DNA of 64,000 nt from Rheinheimera sp. (GCA_003482455.1 DMYW01000061.1:35452-99451); one strand, 5' to 3'; numbered from the stretch's first letter, positions 34,061 through 42,830 are shown. Notes: generated from the letters alone by a model not told the origin. A program made the numbers and translations.

Positions 34061-35977
34061 ATGGAATTAGTACGTTTTCAACAAGCCTGTTTAGCCTTTG
34101 GTACGCATCCGATCCTCGACCATGTCGACTTTAGCTTGTTTGCCGGTGAACGCGTCTGTTTAGTTGGTCGCAACGGCGCTGGAAAGTCGTCGTTGTTAAA
34201 AGTGATGTCCGGGCAGCAAAATTTAGATGACGGCCAAATGGTGCTGGTCAACGGTGCTGTGCTGGCGCGTTTAGAGCAAGACCCGCCGGCGCGAATTGAC
34301 GTCACAGTCGCCGAATTTATCCGTGAAGGCGTGGCGGATCTGGCAGAAAAGCTGCAACGCTTTTATCAGCTGTCAGAGCAGCTCGCGGATGCGAGCGATC
34401 AACAAATGCGCGAGTTTACCCAGTTACAGCAGGAATTGGACGCGCGCGACGGTTGGGGTTTAGAAGCCCGTATCGAGACCATGTGTCAGCAATTTGCAAT
34501 GTCGCCGCAAGCCACGTTAGCCAGCTTATCCGGCGGCTGGTTGCGCAAAGCGGCACTGGCGCGGGCGTTGATCCGCCAGCCATCTATTTTGTTACTCGAC
34601 GAACCAACCAACCATTTGGACGTGGAAGCTATTCAATGGCTGGAAGGTTTTTTGCAACAATTTAGCGGCGCTATTTTGTTTGTGTCGCACGACCGGGCTT
34701 TTATTCGCAACGTCGCCACTCGTATTGTTGATTTAGACCGCGGGTTGTTGTCGTCGCATCCGGGTAACTACGCCGAATACCTGGACCGTAAAGCAAAGAT
34801 GCTCGAAGACGAGCAAAAAGCCAATGCGCTGTTTGACAAAAAGCTCGCCGAAGAAGAAGTGTGGATCCGCCAAGGCATCAAAGCACGTCGCACCCGTAAC
34901 GAAGGCCGCGTGCGCGCACTCAAACAACTCCGCCGCGAGCGCGCAGCGCGCGTCGAACAACAAGGCAAAGTCGATTTTTCCATCGAGCAGGCGAACCGAT
35001 CAGGCAAAATGGTATTTGAAGGCACCCAAATGTGCCTGTCATTTGAAGGCAAAGCTTTATTTCGCGACCTGGATATTTTGGTGATGCGCGGTGATCGCAT
35101 TGCGTTAGTTGGCCCCAATGGCGTTGGAAAAACTAGTCTAATCAAGGCCTTATTAGGCGACTATCCACTAGACAGCGGTTCCGTGCGGCAAGGCACCAAC
35201 CTAGAAGTCGCATATTTTGACCAGCACCGAATGGCGCTGAACTTAGATGCAACTGTGCAAGACAACGTGGCCGAAGGGCGCCAAGACATCACGCTGGGCG
35301 GGCAAACCCGGCATGTGCTGAGTTATCTCGGCGACTTTTTATTTTCACCGCAACGCGCCCGCACGCCAGTCCGTGCCCTGAGCGGCGGTGAGAAAAACCG
35401 TTTGTTGCTGGCAAAATTGTTCGCAAAACCAAGCAACTTGTTGATCCTCGACGAACCGACCAACGACCTTGACGTGGAAACATTAGAGCTACTCGAAGAG
35501 ATCCTCGAGCAATATCAAGGTACAGTGTTGTTGGTTAGCCATGACCGTGAATTCGTCAATAACACAGTCACCAGTTCGCTGTGGTTTGCTGGTGATGGCA
35601 AAATTGTCGATATTTCCGGCGGTTATGACGATGTGATCGCGTATCAGCAGTATCTGGCACAACAAGACGCGAATAAAACTAGCGCCAAAGTGCAAAACAA
35701 TGTAAAACCTGACAAACAGAACGCGCCTGTCTCTTCAGCTTCCAGTGCGAAGAAGTTATCATACAAAGAGAAGCGCGAACTTGAGCAATTGCCCGCCTTG
35801 ATTGAAAGCCTCGATGCAGAGATCGGTACCTTGCAGGCTCAGGTCAACAGCCCAGAATTTTTCCGCCAGACCTCAGATGTCACCACCGCGATTTTGAACC
35901 AATTGCATGATGCGGAGTCAAAGCTGGCGCACGCCTATGAGCGATGGGAATTATTAGAAGCATTAAACCAGCAGTAA
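34061..35977 (+). CDS. uup: ABC-F ATPase Uup
   Basis: A soluble 638-residue ATPase with two ABC domains: Walker A GRNGAGKSS (about 42) and GPNGVGKTS (about 350), signatures LSGGWLRKAALARAL and LSGGEKNRLLLAKL, and Walker B LLLDEPTNHLD and LILDEPTNDLD. The C-terminal 100 residues form a coiled coil (LSYKEKRELEQLPALIESLDAEI) that binds DNA in E. coli Uup. Uup acts on ribosomes and also affects precise transposon excision. The ATG at 34061 is preferred to an upstream GTG at 34049. Confidence 0.95.
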   Translation: MELVRFQQACLAFGTHPILDHVDFSLFAGERVCLVGRNGAGKSSLLKVMSGQQNLDDGQMVLVNGAVLARLEQDPPARIDVTVAEFIREGVADLAEKLQRFYQLSEQLADASDQQMREFTQLQQELDARDGWGLEARIETMCQQFAMSPQATLASLSGGWLRKAALARALIRQPSILLLDEPTNHLDVEAIQWLEGFLQQFSGAILFVSHDRAFIRNVATRIVDLDRGLLSSHPGNYAEYLDRKAKMLEDEQKANALFDKKLAEEEVWIRQGIKARRTRNEGRVRALKQLRRERAARVEQQGKVDFSIEQANRSGKMVFEGTQMCLSFEGKALFRDLDILVMRGDRIALVGPNGVGKTSLIKALLGDYPLDSGSVRQGTNLEVAYFDQHRMALNLDATVQDNVAEGRQDITLGGQTRHVLSYLGDFLFSPQRARTPVRALSGGEKNRLLLAKLFAKPSNLLILDEPTNDLDVETLELLEEILEQYQGTVLLVSHDREFVNNTVTSSLWFAGDGKIVDISGGYDDVIAYQQYLAQQDANKTSAKVQNNVKPDKQNAPVSSASSAKKLSYKEKRELEQLPALIESLDAEIGTLQAQVNSPEFFRQTSDVTTAILNQLHDAESKLAHAYERWELLEALNQQ

Positions 35978-35990
35978 GCAGGGGATTTGA

Positions 35991-37676
35991 ATGAAATTTT
36001 CGCCGATGTTTCTCGCAGTTGGAGCCATGCTGGCGCCATTTGCGACACAGGCAGCTATGTACCAGCTTAAAGAATTGACCAAGCCGGACAACTATAAGCA
36101 AAGCTTCCCGATGGCAATCAATAATGCCAACCAAAGCGTCGTTAACTTAACGAACATGTATAACTTCCCGGTTGACTTAAATGCCGTGGATCTGGAAAAC
36201 GCCTTTATCGAGTCGAATCTGACGAGTGCAGAGCTGGATGACCTGAAAAAGGGCATTATCTCTGGCAACGCCCAAGGTGTGCTCGAAGCATACTTGCAGC
36301 AAGGGGCCTCGAATTATACGTTCCAGCGTTTTGCCAACGTGTTCGCCTATCGTCCAGATGTGGGTAACGTTGTCAAATGGCGCCAAGGTGATTTACCAAC
36401 CAACAATGAATTCATGACTGACATTAACGACAATTCGGTGATGTTAGCTGTTGCGGGTACACCTTTTACCAAACAAACATTTTTGGCGAAAGCCACCGAT
36501 CTTGAACCAAACCCTGTACCACAAAAATTGTGGGTACCTGAAGCCGCTTATTTGGCTGCTTATATCCAATCAGCACGTGGCAAATTTATGGTACCACCGC
36601 CGTACACAGACTACGGTGGAGGCTTCTCTTACGCCAAATCAATCAGTAACAGTGGTTACATCGTTGGTTACGCCAGCGTAGGATTGTCAGACAGCAACAT
36701 CGCTAACATCAAAGAAAACTGTACCGGCGACGACCTGCCGATTGCATTGTGTTATTTCGGTGGTTCTTCGAATTATCTGTCTCAGGCAATTCTGTGGAAA
36801 ATCAATGATACGACGGGTAAACCGGAAGTGGTGCGTGCACTTAAATACTTAGGTGACAAAAACAGTAACCAACCGCATTCGTTAAGTAAGTATCCGGCAA
36901 TCACCTACGCCAGTACGCCATATGACGTTAACAATGATGGTATTGCCGTAGGTGCATCTATCTATAGTAACAGCGACGATATCCGTAGTTCTTATTATGG
37001 TGACTATGTTTACAGCGCTGCACATGCGGCGATCTTTGTCGGTGACGAAGTTATTTCAATCATCAACCCAGCAGATTATTTAAGTAGTAGTGCGTACGGC
37101 ATCAACGACAAAGACATTATTGTAGGTTCGGCCAACAAAATTATGCAGAGTTATGAACGTTCAAAAATGTTCGTTTATGACTATGGTACCAATACACTGC
37201 GTTGGGTGACCGATCTTTTCGAAACAGCTAGTACCGTGCCTGCGGCCATCAACAACCAAAATATAGCTGTTGGTAAAACCGAAGTATTTACACCTGGTAC
37301 GTCAACCCGTCGTAATGTTGGCTTTATGGCCGATTTGACCAACAACAAGTTCTACGATCTAAATACACTGCTGGGTTGTGCAACTGATTACACGATAGTC
37401 GCCGCAAATGCGATCAACGATAACAATGTTATCGTGGCAACCGCGGTGAAAGAAGTCGATAAACGGAACAACAAAGGCGAAGTGGTGAAAGACAGTGCTG
37501 GTAACGTGTTAAAAGAGAACATCGCAGTTGCCGTGCAGTTGACGCCAATCGCTAATGGCAGCATTGATGATTGTTCCACGGTCAAAAACGAAACCTACGA
37601 GCGTAAAGGTGCGTCGAGTGGCTTGTTAGCTCTGCTGTTGCTCCCAGTGGCTTACTGGCGTCGCCGCCGCGCATAA
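35991..37676 (+). CDS. DUF3466-family exported protein with GlyGly-CTERM-like tail
   Basis: A 561-residue exported protein. After the signal peptide (MKFSPMFLAVGAMLAPFATQA) there are repeats of the kind NNANQSVVN, INDNSVMLAVAG, VNNDGIAVGAS, INDKDIIVGSA, INNQNIAVGK, AINDNNVIVATA, which probably form beta-propeller-like blades. It ends GASSGLLALLLLPVAYWRRRRA, a small-Gly/Ser, hydrophobic, Arg-rich tail like GlyGly-CTERM signals, which a rhomboid-type protease cuts. This suggests a type II secreted or surface protein. It is 13 bases after uup and ends at a terminator. Function is unknown. Confidence 0.82.
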   Translation: MKFSPMFLAVGAMLAPFATQAAMYQLKELTKPDNYKQSFPMAINNANQSVVNLTNMYNFPVDLNAVDLENAFIESNLTSAELDDLKKGIISGNAQGVLEAYLQQGASNYTFQRFANVFAYRPDVGNVVKWRQGDLPTNNEFMTDINDNSVMLAVAGTPFTKQTFLAKATDLEPNPVPQKLWVPEAAYLAAYIQSARGKFMVPPPYTDYGGGFSYAKSISNSGYIVGYASVGLSDSNIANIKENCTGDDLPIALCYFGGSSNYLSQAILWKINDTTGKPEVVRALKYLGDKNSNQPHSLSKYPAITYASTPYDVNNDGIAVGASIYSNSDDIRSSYYGDYVYSAAHAAIFVGDEVISIINPADYLSSSAYGINDKDIIVGSANKIMQSYERSKMFVYDYGTNTLRWVTDLFETASTVPAAINNQNIAVGKTEVFTPGTSTRRNVGFMADLTNNKFYDLNTLLGCATDYTIVAANAINDNNVIVATAVKEVDKRNNKGEVVKDSAGNVLKENIAVAVQLTPIANGSIDDCSTVKNETYERKGASSGLLALLLLPVAYWRRRRA

Positions 37677-37696
37677 ACGCTTTAAAGGCGTCGGAG

Positions 37697-37726
37697 AAGC
37701 CATGCTACAGCATGGCTTTTTTATTT
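37697..37726 (+). terminator. Intrinsic terminator after the DUF3466 gene
   Basis: AAGCCATGC and GCATGGCTT pair across a short loop and are followed by TTTTTATTT. It lies about 20 bases after the stop codon. Confidence 0.85.
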
Positions 37727-37822
37727 GGAAAAATTTAAATTTTTTTTCAGCGCAAATTCATCAAAATGCAATCTGTTTCAGCTGCTTATTCGTTGTCAAT
37801 CTTTTTAATAACCAAATTGTGA

Positions 37823-37851
37823 TTGAACCTTTTGCGGGCAACGACTATCTA
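37823..37851 (+). promoter_or_regulatory. Promoter of rmf
   Basis: TTGAAC (37823-37828) and TATCTA (37846-37851) are 17 bases apart and lie about 60 bases before rmf. In E. coli rmf is induced by ppGpp in slow growth; nothing in this sequence proves the same control. Confidence 0.6.
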
Positions 37852-37911
37852 TAAAGAGGCAGCACATTGCATGTTGCTTCGTTTAAATAGCAAGTTGAGG
37901 AAGATTGCCGT

Positions 37912-38094
37912 ATGAAAAGACAAAAACGTGATCGTCTTGACCGGGCTCATGCCCAAGGCTACAAAGCTGGCGTAACAGGTCGTTCGAAAGAAAATTGCCC
38001 CTATCAAAGTATCGACGCGCGCTCGCAGTGGCTTGGTGGGTACCGTGAGGCGATGGAAGACCGAAGTGGCGGTTTATTTAGTAAAGGGCAATAA
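37912..38094 (+). CDS. rmf: Ribosome modulation factor
   Basis: RMF dimerises 70S ribosomes into inactive 100S particles in stationary phase. The 60-residue basic protein reads MKRQKRDRLDRAHAQGYKAG, then RSKENCPYQ and SQWLGGYREAMEDR, matching RMF throughout. A good ribosome site (GAGGAAG) precedes the ATG. It stands alone between its own promoter and terminator. Length is five residues above the E. coli protein. Confidence 0.97.
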   Translation: MKRQKRDRLDRAHAQGYKAGVTGRSKENCPYQSIDARSQWLGGYREAMEDRSGGLFSKGQ

Positions 38095-38112
38095 GGGCCC
38101 CCGGCAATAACA

Positions 38113-38140
38113 ACAAACCCCGCAAAGCGGGGTTTGTGCA
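38113..38140 (+). terminator. Intrinsic terminator after rmf
   Basis: ACAAACCCCGC and GCGGGGTTTGT form a strong 11-base stem with an AAA loop. The T tail is short (TTTG within the stem), so it may depend on the stem strength, or also serve fabA, which ends nearby from the other side. Confidence 0.6.
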
Positions 38141-38167
38141 TTCTAGAGCAGTCAAACAAAAAAGCTG

Positions 38168-38689
38168 TTAGAAACTCGATGTATCTTGGAACAAGCCTAC
38201 TTTAAGTTCATCCGCAAAATAGATATCACGACCATCTACACTGACGACGCCTTCACCGATACCCATATACAGTTTGCGCTTGATCACACGTTTCATATCA
38301 ATGGTGTAGGTTACTTTTTTAGCGGTTGGTAAAATTTGACCAACAAACTTCACTTCACCTACGCCCAGCGCGCGGCCTTTACCTGGACCACCAGTCCAAC
38401 CTAAGAAAAAGCCGACTAACTGCCACATTGCATCAAGCCCCAAGCAACCTGGCATTACCGGGTCACCTTTGAAGTGACAACCGAAAAACCATAAATCAGG
38501 GTGAATATCAAACTCGGCAATGATTTGGCCTTTGCCATATTTGCCGCCTTCTTCAGAAATATGCAGCACTCGGTCAATCATCAGCATATTATCGACAGGT
38601 AATTGGCTGTTGCCATCGCCGAATAAACGGCCTTCGCCACAAGCAATTAAATCTTCTTTGGTAAAGCTATTTTTAGTCGTTGTTGTCAT
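38168..38689 (-). CDS. fabA: 3-hydroxydecanoyl-ACP dehydratase/isomerase
   Basis: FabA dehydrates 3-hydroxydecanoyl-ACP and isomerises trans-2 to cis-3-decenoyl-ACP, the first step to unsaturated fatty acids. The 173-residue protein has the catalytic His in FFGCHFKGDPVMPG and Asp in CLGLDAMWQ. The start MTTTTKNSF at 38689 gives the usual length; the upstream in-frame ATG at 38749 would run through the promoter. A palindrome of FabR type sits exactly between the -35 and -10, so repression by FabR is likely. Confidence 0.97.
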   Translation of the reverse strand: MTTTTKNSFTKEDLIACGEGRLFGDGNSQLPVDNMLMIDRVLHISEEGGKYGKGQIIAEFDIHPDLWFFGCHFKGDPVMPGCLGLDAMWQLVGFFLGWTGGPGKGRALGVGEVKFVGQILPTAKKVTYTIDMKRVIKRKLYMGIGEGVVSVDGRDIYFADELKVGLFQDTSSF

Positions 38690-38720
38690 GTATGGTAGAT
38701 CCCACAAAATTTGCCGGAAC

Positions 38721-38749
38721 ACTTTAGCGAACACTTGTACGCTAAACAA
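38721..38749 (-). promoter_or_regulatory. fabA promoter with FabR-type operator
   Basis: On the minus strand TTGTTT (38749-38744) and TAAAGT (38726-38721) are 17 bases apart. The spacer is filled by AGCGTACAAGTGTTCGCT (38743-38726), which fits AGCGnACAnnTGTnCGCT, the FabR pattern; flanking bases extend the dyad to 38723-38746. A repressor bound here would block RNA polymerase. FabR as the protein is inferred from the pattern and the target gene. Confidence 0.7.
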
Positions 38750-38804
38750 GTCCGATTAGTATTCTTCTCACCATAATCTGCTTTGATGAACGGAATTTGA
38801 CAGT

Positions 38805-39059
38805 ATGGAGTCGTCTAAAAAAGCGTTGAGCAATGCTGAAAAACAACAACGCTACCGGCAGCGCCAAAAATCCCAAGGCCGCAAAGAGTTACGAGGCTAT
38901 TTGACTCCTGAAGCATTAGCCTGTTACGAAGAAATCAGTCAAAAAACCGAGTGGAGCGATAGCTTATTGCTCAGTAACGCCATTCGTTTAATGTATGCCG
39001 CGCACAAACTTGGCCAGATTGGCTTGTTAAACGGCTGGCTTAACGACAACAAACGTTGA
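38805..39059 (+). CDS. Small basic protein, possibly DNA-binding
   Basis: An 84-residue protein: MESSKKALSNAEKQQRYRQR, a basic helix, then RKELRGYLTPEALACYEEIS and SDSLLLSNAIRLMYAAHKLG. The strand-helix-helix order after RGYL resembles ribbon-helix-helix regulators, but the match is by eye only. It is divergent from fabA. I do not recognise the family; a similar protein without known function occurs in other gammaproteobacteria. Confidence 0.62.
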   Translation: MESSKKALSNAEKQQRYRQRQKSQGRKELRGYLTPEALACYEEISQKTEWSDSLLLSNAIRLMYAAHKLGQIGLLNGWLNDNKR

Positions 39060-39083
39060 CTGGGCGAGCAGGGCGCTTTGACG

Positions 39084-39089
39084 TATAAT
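39084..39089 (+). promoter_or_regulatory. -10 box before the PTPS-like gene
   Basis: A perfect TATAAT lies 30 bases upstream of the ATG at 39119. The only good -35 hexamer (TTGACT at 39056) is 22 bases away, too far, so the -35 is unclear. Confidence 0.4.
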
Positions 39090-39118
39090 GGGCGTTTTCT
39101 GTTGCCGATGGTACCGCT

Positions 39119-39976
39119 ATGATCCTGTTTGTCCGTGACCTTACTGTTATCGATTTCTCTTATTTGTGCGCCAAACGCGGGATGCTCGGAGAAAGTTACA
39201 TTGTCGATGTCGAGCTGCATGGCGGTTTAGATCAAACGTCCATGGTGCTGGACTTCGCACTAGTAAAAAAAGTGATTAAACAAGCCATTGATCAGCTGAT
39301 TGACCACAAACTGGCTTACCCAGCTCGCCATCCTGCTTTGCAAACCGCTGTCGTTGATGGCACAGAAAAACTGGTGTTCCAAACCGAGCGCGGTCAGATC
39401 CAAGTAGCCAGTCCATCGCAAGCGCATGTCGCCATCGACGCGGAAATCGTCGACCCAAGTACGGTACAAGCATTTTTGCTGCAACAATTAACACCGCTGT
39501 TGCCAAACAACGTACAACAACTCGTGCTGACGTTACGCCCCGAAGCTGCTCGAAGCTTCTATTATCACTACAGCCACGGCTTGAAAAAACATGACGGCAA
39601 CTGTCAACGCATTGCGCATGGCCATCGTTCTACCATTGAAATATACACAAAAGGCATGTTGAACCCTCGGCTTAACAAAGCTTGGTGTGAACGTTGGGAA
39701 GATATTTACCTAGGATCACGGGAAGATGTGGTCGAGCCTTCGCAGTTGGTCTATTTGCAAGCACAAGACGACAGCTATGCCTTCCGTTATCAAGCGCCTC
39801 AGGGTTGGTTCGAATTGGTGATCCCAACGGCTCATGTTGAAATCGTGCCTTGTGACACAACAGTTGAATGCTTAGCGCAATACATTGCGGAGCAACTGCA
39901 TCAACAAGAACCGAATCAATACAAAGTCGTTGCTTACGAAGGGGTTGGCAAAGGCGCGGTCGGCTTTGCCGGCTAA
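39119..39976 (+). CDS. Two-domain 6-pyruvoyl-tetrahydropterin synthase/QueD-like protein
   Basis: A 285-residue protein with two PTPS-like halves. The first has ESYIVDVELHGGLDQTSMVLDFALVKKVIK, the typical end of the zinc-binding subdomain with the D-F-x-x-(V/L)K motif, but lacks the metal histidines; the second has GNCQRIAHGHRSTIEIY, with a Cys and the HGH ligands, and ends EGVGKGAVG. QueD makes 6-carboxy-tetrahydropterin for queuosine; members with a duplicated domain have no proven role. Other que genes are absent here. The active site seems to be only in the second half. Confidence 0.78.
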   Translation: MILFVRDLTVIDFSYLCAKRGMLGESYIVDVELHGGLDQTSMVLDFALVKKVIKQAIDQLIDHKLAYPARHPALQTAVVDGTEKLVFQTERGQIQVASPSQAHVAIDAEIVDPSTVQAFLLQQLTPLLPNNVQQLVLTLRPEAARSFYYHYSHGLKKHDGNCQRIAHGHRSTIEIYTKGMLNPRLNKAWCERWEDIYLGSREDVVEPSQLVYLQAQDDSYAFRYQAPQGWFELVIPTAHVEIVPCDTTVECLAQYIAEQLHQQEPNQYKVVAYEGVGKGAVGFAG

Positions 39977-39997
39977 TCAAATTTGTTTTTACATAAG

Positions 39998-40023
39998 AAA
40001 AGCCGCGCCAGCGGCTTTTTTTT
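39998..40023 (+). terminator. Intrinsic terminator after the PTPS-like gene
   Basis: AAAGCCGC and GCGGCTTT pair across GCCA and are followed by a run of T (eight counting the stem). It lies between two convergent genes and could serve the M61 gene too. Confidence 0.85.
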
Positions 40024-40037
40024 GCAACTGAAACCCA

Positions 40038-41813
40038 CTAGTTTCCTAACCAACGCTCAACTTGCGGTTGGTCAGCAGTGAACTGCAATAGGGCGACTGT
40101 GGCTGCCGCAGGTTCTGCCGGCAGCGTCAGACAAACCAAACGTTGCTGGCGAAACAGATGTAATTCAATGGGCGAATCCGCTGCGGTTCGTTGCAGAATT
40201 TCGCGCCAGGAAGTTTCAGATAACTTCAAGCCCTGAGCGGCTATGACTATATCACCGGCCATTAATCCGGCCTGTTTGGCAGCGCTGTACTCGGCGACAG
40301 CACTAATGTGCATACCTTCCGGTTTGAATTCATACCAAGCACCAAAACCGCGCGGCTCGACGACAAAGGTTTTTACGCCACTGACATCTTGTTGGTTGAT
40401 AGCGGCGCGCGAAGTCATCGTCACGCCAAGCGCCGCTAAGCTCTCGACCAGCGGCAGTGGTTTTGCTTCATCAATCCATTGCCATAACAAGTTGGAGAGT
40501 GAGCTGTCTCCGGTGTAACCATCTAAGATCTGCGCTAATAACGACCAGTCGCTGCCTGACTCGTTACGACCGTATGCTTGCCAACACGCTTGCATGAATC
40601 CAGCTAATGACAAACCACGTTGCTGCAGTTGCGCTTCTAAACACAGCGCAACTAAGGAGCCTTTGCCGTAATAGTTGGTCACAGCATTTTGCGCATTTTC
40701 GTCTTGCTTGTAATACATGGTCCATGCATTGAAGCTCGATGCGCGCAGCGACTGCCGATGCTGATTGCTGGCACGCTCAACCCGACTAATGGTTTCGCTG
40801 AGCAGCGTCAAATACCGTTGTTTGTTGATCAAACCACAATGCACCAAGGCCAAATCGTCAAAATAAGAAGTGAATCCTTCGTACAGCCAGAGTTGATCTG
40901 TGTACTGCTCTGCATCCAGTTGATAATGACTGAACACTTTCGGACGCGCGCGTTTTACCCACCAGGTGTGGAAATATTCGTGGCTACACAAGCCCAAAAA
41001 TGTCACATAGTCATCCGTGAGCTGCTCGGGAGCTCGTGGGTTGGGTAGATCAAAACGATTGCACAATAGCAACGTAGAATTGCGGTGTTCAAGACCACCA
41101 TAACCTTTATCGACGACCCAGGTTAAGAACCAGTACTCGTTAAGATCTGCTGGCAATTCCCCAAACACTTGGCGTTGGGTGTCGCAGATCCGGCGCAAAT
41201 CTTCGGCCACCCGGTCATAATCCGCGTTCCAAGCACCAACGACCGCATGGTGATGTGTAACACCAGCGACCACAAAACTGCGCACGGCGATATCACCGAT
41301 CAGCAGCGGACAATCAATCAGCTGGGCGTAGTCTCTTGCAACATACTCACCAAAACTAAGCGGAGCAGTGTTTTCCGCTCGCGTCAGCCCCGTCGCCACT
41401 TGCCAATGCTCTGGCGCACCACCCGGTAACACAGTGAGTGATAGCGGACCGCAATCCGCTACTTCCAAACAACAAGCTGCCGGGTTCACTGCGGCGATTT
41501 CGTCATTGAAGTAATTGGCGCGCACCGACAAATCGTAGGCGTAGACCAAATAACTTAGTTGAAAAGGCGAGCCGCCGTGAACAACTTGCCAGGTTTGTTT
41601 GTCTACTTGGTGCCAAGGTAAGGTTCCTTGATGATTGACAACCTGCATCGCCTGTATGTTTCGCGCGAAATCACGGACCATATACGAGCCAGGGATCCAC
41701 GCGGGCAAACGAAGACGCATGGGTTCATCTGAGCAAGGCGTTACCTCGAGTGTGACGCGATAATAGTGGCTGACAAAATCCAGCAGCTCTAACTGGTATC
41801 GAACTTGATTCAT
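40038..41813 (-). CDS. M61-family metallopeptidase with PDZ domain
   Basis: A 591-residue peptidase of the glycyl-aminopeptidase (M61) family. An N-terminal beta domain (RYQLELLDFVSHYYRVTLEV, AWIPGSYMVRDF) is followed by the gluzincin domain with HEYFHTWWVKR (HExxH, about residue 280) and a downstream EGFTSYF that supplies the third ligand. A C-terminal PDZ domain (about 480-560, AAKQAGLMAGDIVIAAQG) is present. No signal peptide is seen with this start, so it may be cytoplasmic. The start MNQVRYQL at 41813 has GGAG at a good distance; the frame is open further upstream into hinT, which is unlikely to be translated. Confidence 0.88.
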   Translation of the reverse strand: MNQVRYQLELLDFVSHYYRVTLEVTPCSDEPMRLRLPAWIPGSYMVRDFARNIQAMQVVNHQGTLPWHQVDKQTWQVVHGGSPFQLSYLVYAYDLSVRANYFNDEIAAVNPAACCLEVADCGPLSLTVLPGGAPEHWQVATGLTRAENTAPLSFGEYVARDYAQLIDCPLLIGDIAVRSFVVAGVTHHHAVVGAWNADYDRVAEDLRRICDTQRQVFGELPADLNEYWFLTWVVDKGYGGLEHRNSTLLLCNRFDLPNPRAPEQLTDDYVTFLGLCSHEYFHTWWVKRARPKVFSHYQLDAEQYTDQLWLYEGFTSYFDDLALVHCGLINKQRYLTLLSETISRVERASNQHRQSLRASSFNAWTMYYKQDENAQNAVTNYYGKGSLVALCLEAQLQQRGLSLAGFMQACWQAYGRNESGSDWSLLAQILDGYTGDSSLSNLLWQWIDEAKPLPLVESLAALGVTMTSRAAINQQDVSGVKTFVVEPRGFGAWYEFKPEGMHISAVAEYSAAKQAGLMAGDIVIAAQGLKLSETSWREILQRTAADSPIELHLFRQQRLVCLTLPAEPAAATVALLQFTADQPQVERWLGN

Positions 41814-41873
41814 CCTATATACTCCGCCTACATGCAGTTCAATGTGCTTGATTGTATTCGAAAAGGAGCCGTT

Positions 41874-42224
41874 ATGGCGCAAGAAACTATCTTCAGTAAA
41901 ATCATCCGCCGCGAAATTCCCGCAGACATTTTGTACCAAGATGACCTCGTAACCGCATTTCGCGATATTAATCCACGTGCGCCTACGCATATTTTGATCG
42001 TGCCTAACGTGTTGATCCCAACGGTCAATGACGTGGAGCCACACCACGAAGCAGCACTTGGCCGCTTGTTCACTGTCGCCCGTAAGCTAGCTGCAGATGC
42101 AGGCATTGCAGAAAATGGCTATCGGCTGATCATGAATTGCAATCACCACGGTGGCCAAGAGGTCTACCACATTCATATGCATTTGGTTGGCGGACATGCT
42201 CTCGGCGCTATGCTGGCGCGATAA
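41874..42224 (+). CDS. hinT: HIT-family purine nucleoside phosphoramidase
   Basis: HinT hydrolyses AMP-amino acid and AMP-lysine phosphoramidates. The 116-residue protein starts MAQETIFSKIIRREIPADI and has the histidine triad HIHMHLVGG near the end (HxHxHxx). The ATG at 41874 has AAGGAG at an ideal distance. It is divergent from the M61 gene across about 60 bases. It matches E. coli YcfF/HinT in length and motifs. Confidence 0.95.
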   Translation: MAQETIFSKIIRREIPADILYQDDLVTAFRDINPRAPTHILIVPNVLIPTVNDVEPHHEAALGRLFTVARKLAADAGIAENGYRLIMNCNHHGGQEVYHIHMHLVGGHALGAMLAR

Positions 42225-42281
42225 CACTGGTTTTTTCGGGGCAAGGCGCTAGAATGCGCGCTTTTTTCGACGGAGTTACCA

Positions 42282-42680
42282 ATGAATTACGAAGCTTTAG
42301 TGGCAGTTCGCATGGAACATGCGGTCACCCGGGTCACCAAAACTGTGTTTCCTGGGCGCACCAATCACCACAATACGTTGTTTGGTGGCGAAGCCTTGGC
42401 GTGGATGGACGAAGCCGCATTTATTGCTGCAACCCGTTTCTGCCGTAAGCCACTGGTAACCGTCTCGTCGGACCGTGTCGACTTCAAAGAATCTATCCCT
42501 GCCGGCAGTATTATCGAATTGGTCGCCCGTGTTGAGCATGTTGGCCGTACCAGTATCCGTGTGCATGTCGATATCTTCGTCGAAAACATGTACAACGATG
42601 ACCAGCACAAAGCGATTTCAGGTTCCTTTACCTTCGTAGCACTTGGACCTGATCGTAAACCAACCCCAGTGCTGGGTTGA
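42282..42680 (+). CDS. yciA: YciA-type acyl-CoA thioesterase
   Basis: A 132-residue hotdog-fold thioesterase that hydrolyses acyl-CoA in the cytoplasm. The pattern FPGRTNHHNTLFGGEALAWMDEAA carries the hotdog Asn/His-x-x-x-(L)FGG and Asp catalytic region, followed by SSDRVDFKESIPAGSIIELVARVEHVGRTSI. It is close to YciA or the YkhA/BFIT branch; which one is uncertain. It lies about 60 bases after hinT and ends at a strong terminator. Confidence 0.85.
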   Translation: MNYEALVAVRMEHAVTRVTKTVFPGRTNHHNTLFGGEALAWMDEAAFIAATRFCRKPLVTVSSDRVDFKESIPAGSIIELVARVEHVGRTSIRVHVDIFVENMYNDDQHKAISGSFTFVALGPDRKPTPVLG

Positions 42681-42686
42681 TCCGAT

Positions 42687-42717
42687 AAAAACAGCCGCGA
42701 TTTTCGCGGCTGTTTTC
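42687..42717 (+). terminator. Intrinsic terminator after the thioesterase gene
   Basis: AAAACAGCCGCGA and TCGCGGCTGTTTT form a 13-base stem with a TTT loop. The T run is within and just after the stem. Confidence 0.85.
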
Positions 42718-42791
42718 TTTCGACAACGGACTATAGCTGCGACTAAGTCCCTTATCAGTACGTTCAACCGCCGAATTGCCTTTCAGCTATC

Positions 42792-42800
42792 TGATATAAT
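42792..42800 (+). promoter_or_regulatory. Extended -10 promoter of the two-component pair
   Basis: TGATATAAT is a perfect extended -10 (TG-n-TATAAT). No good -35 stands at 17 bases, which extended -10 promoters do not need. It lies about 30 bases before the TTG start of the kinase gene. Confidence 0.6.
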
Positions 42801-42830
42801 CGGTTTTTTAGTCATTGGATAGTCCCCGCC

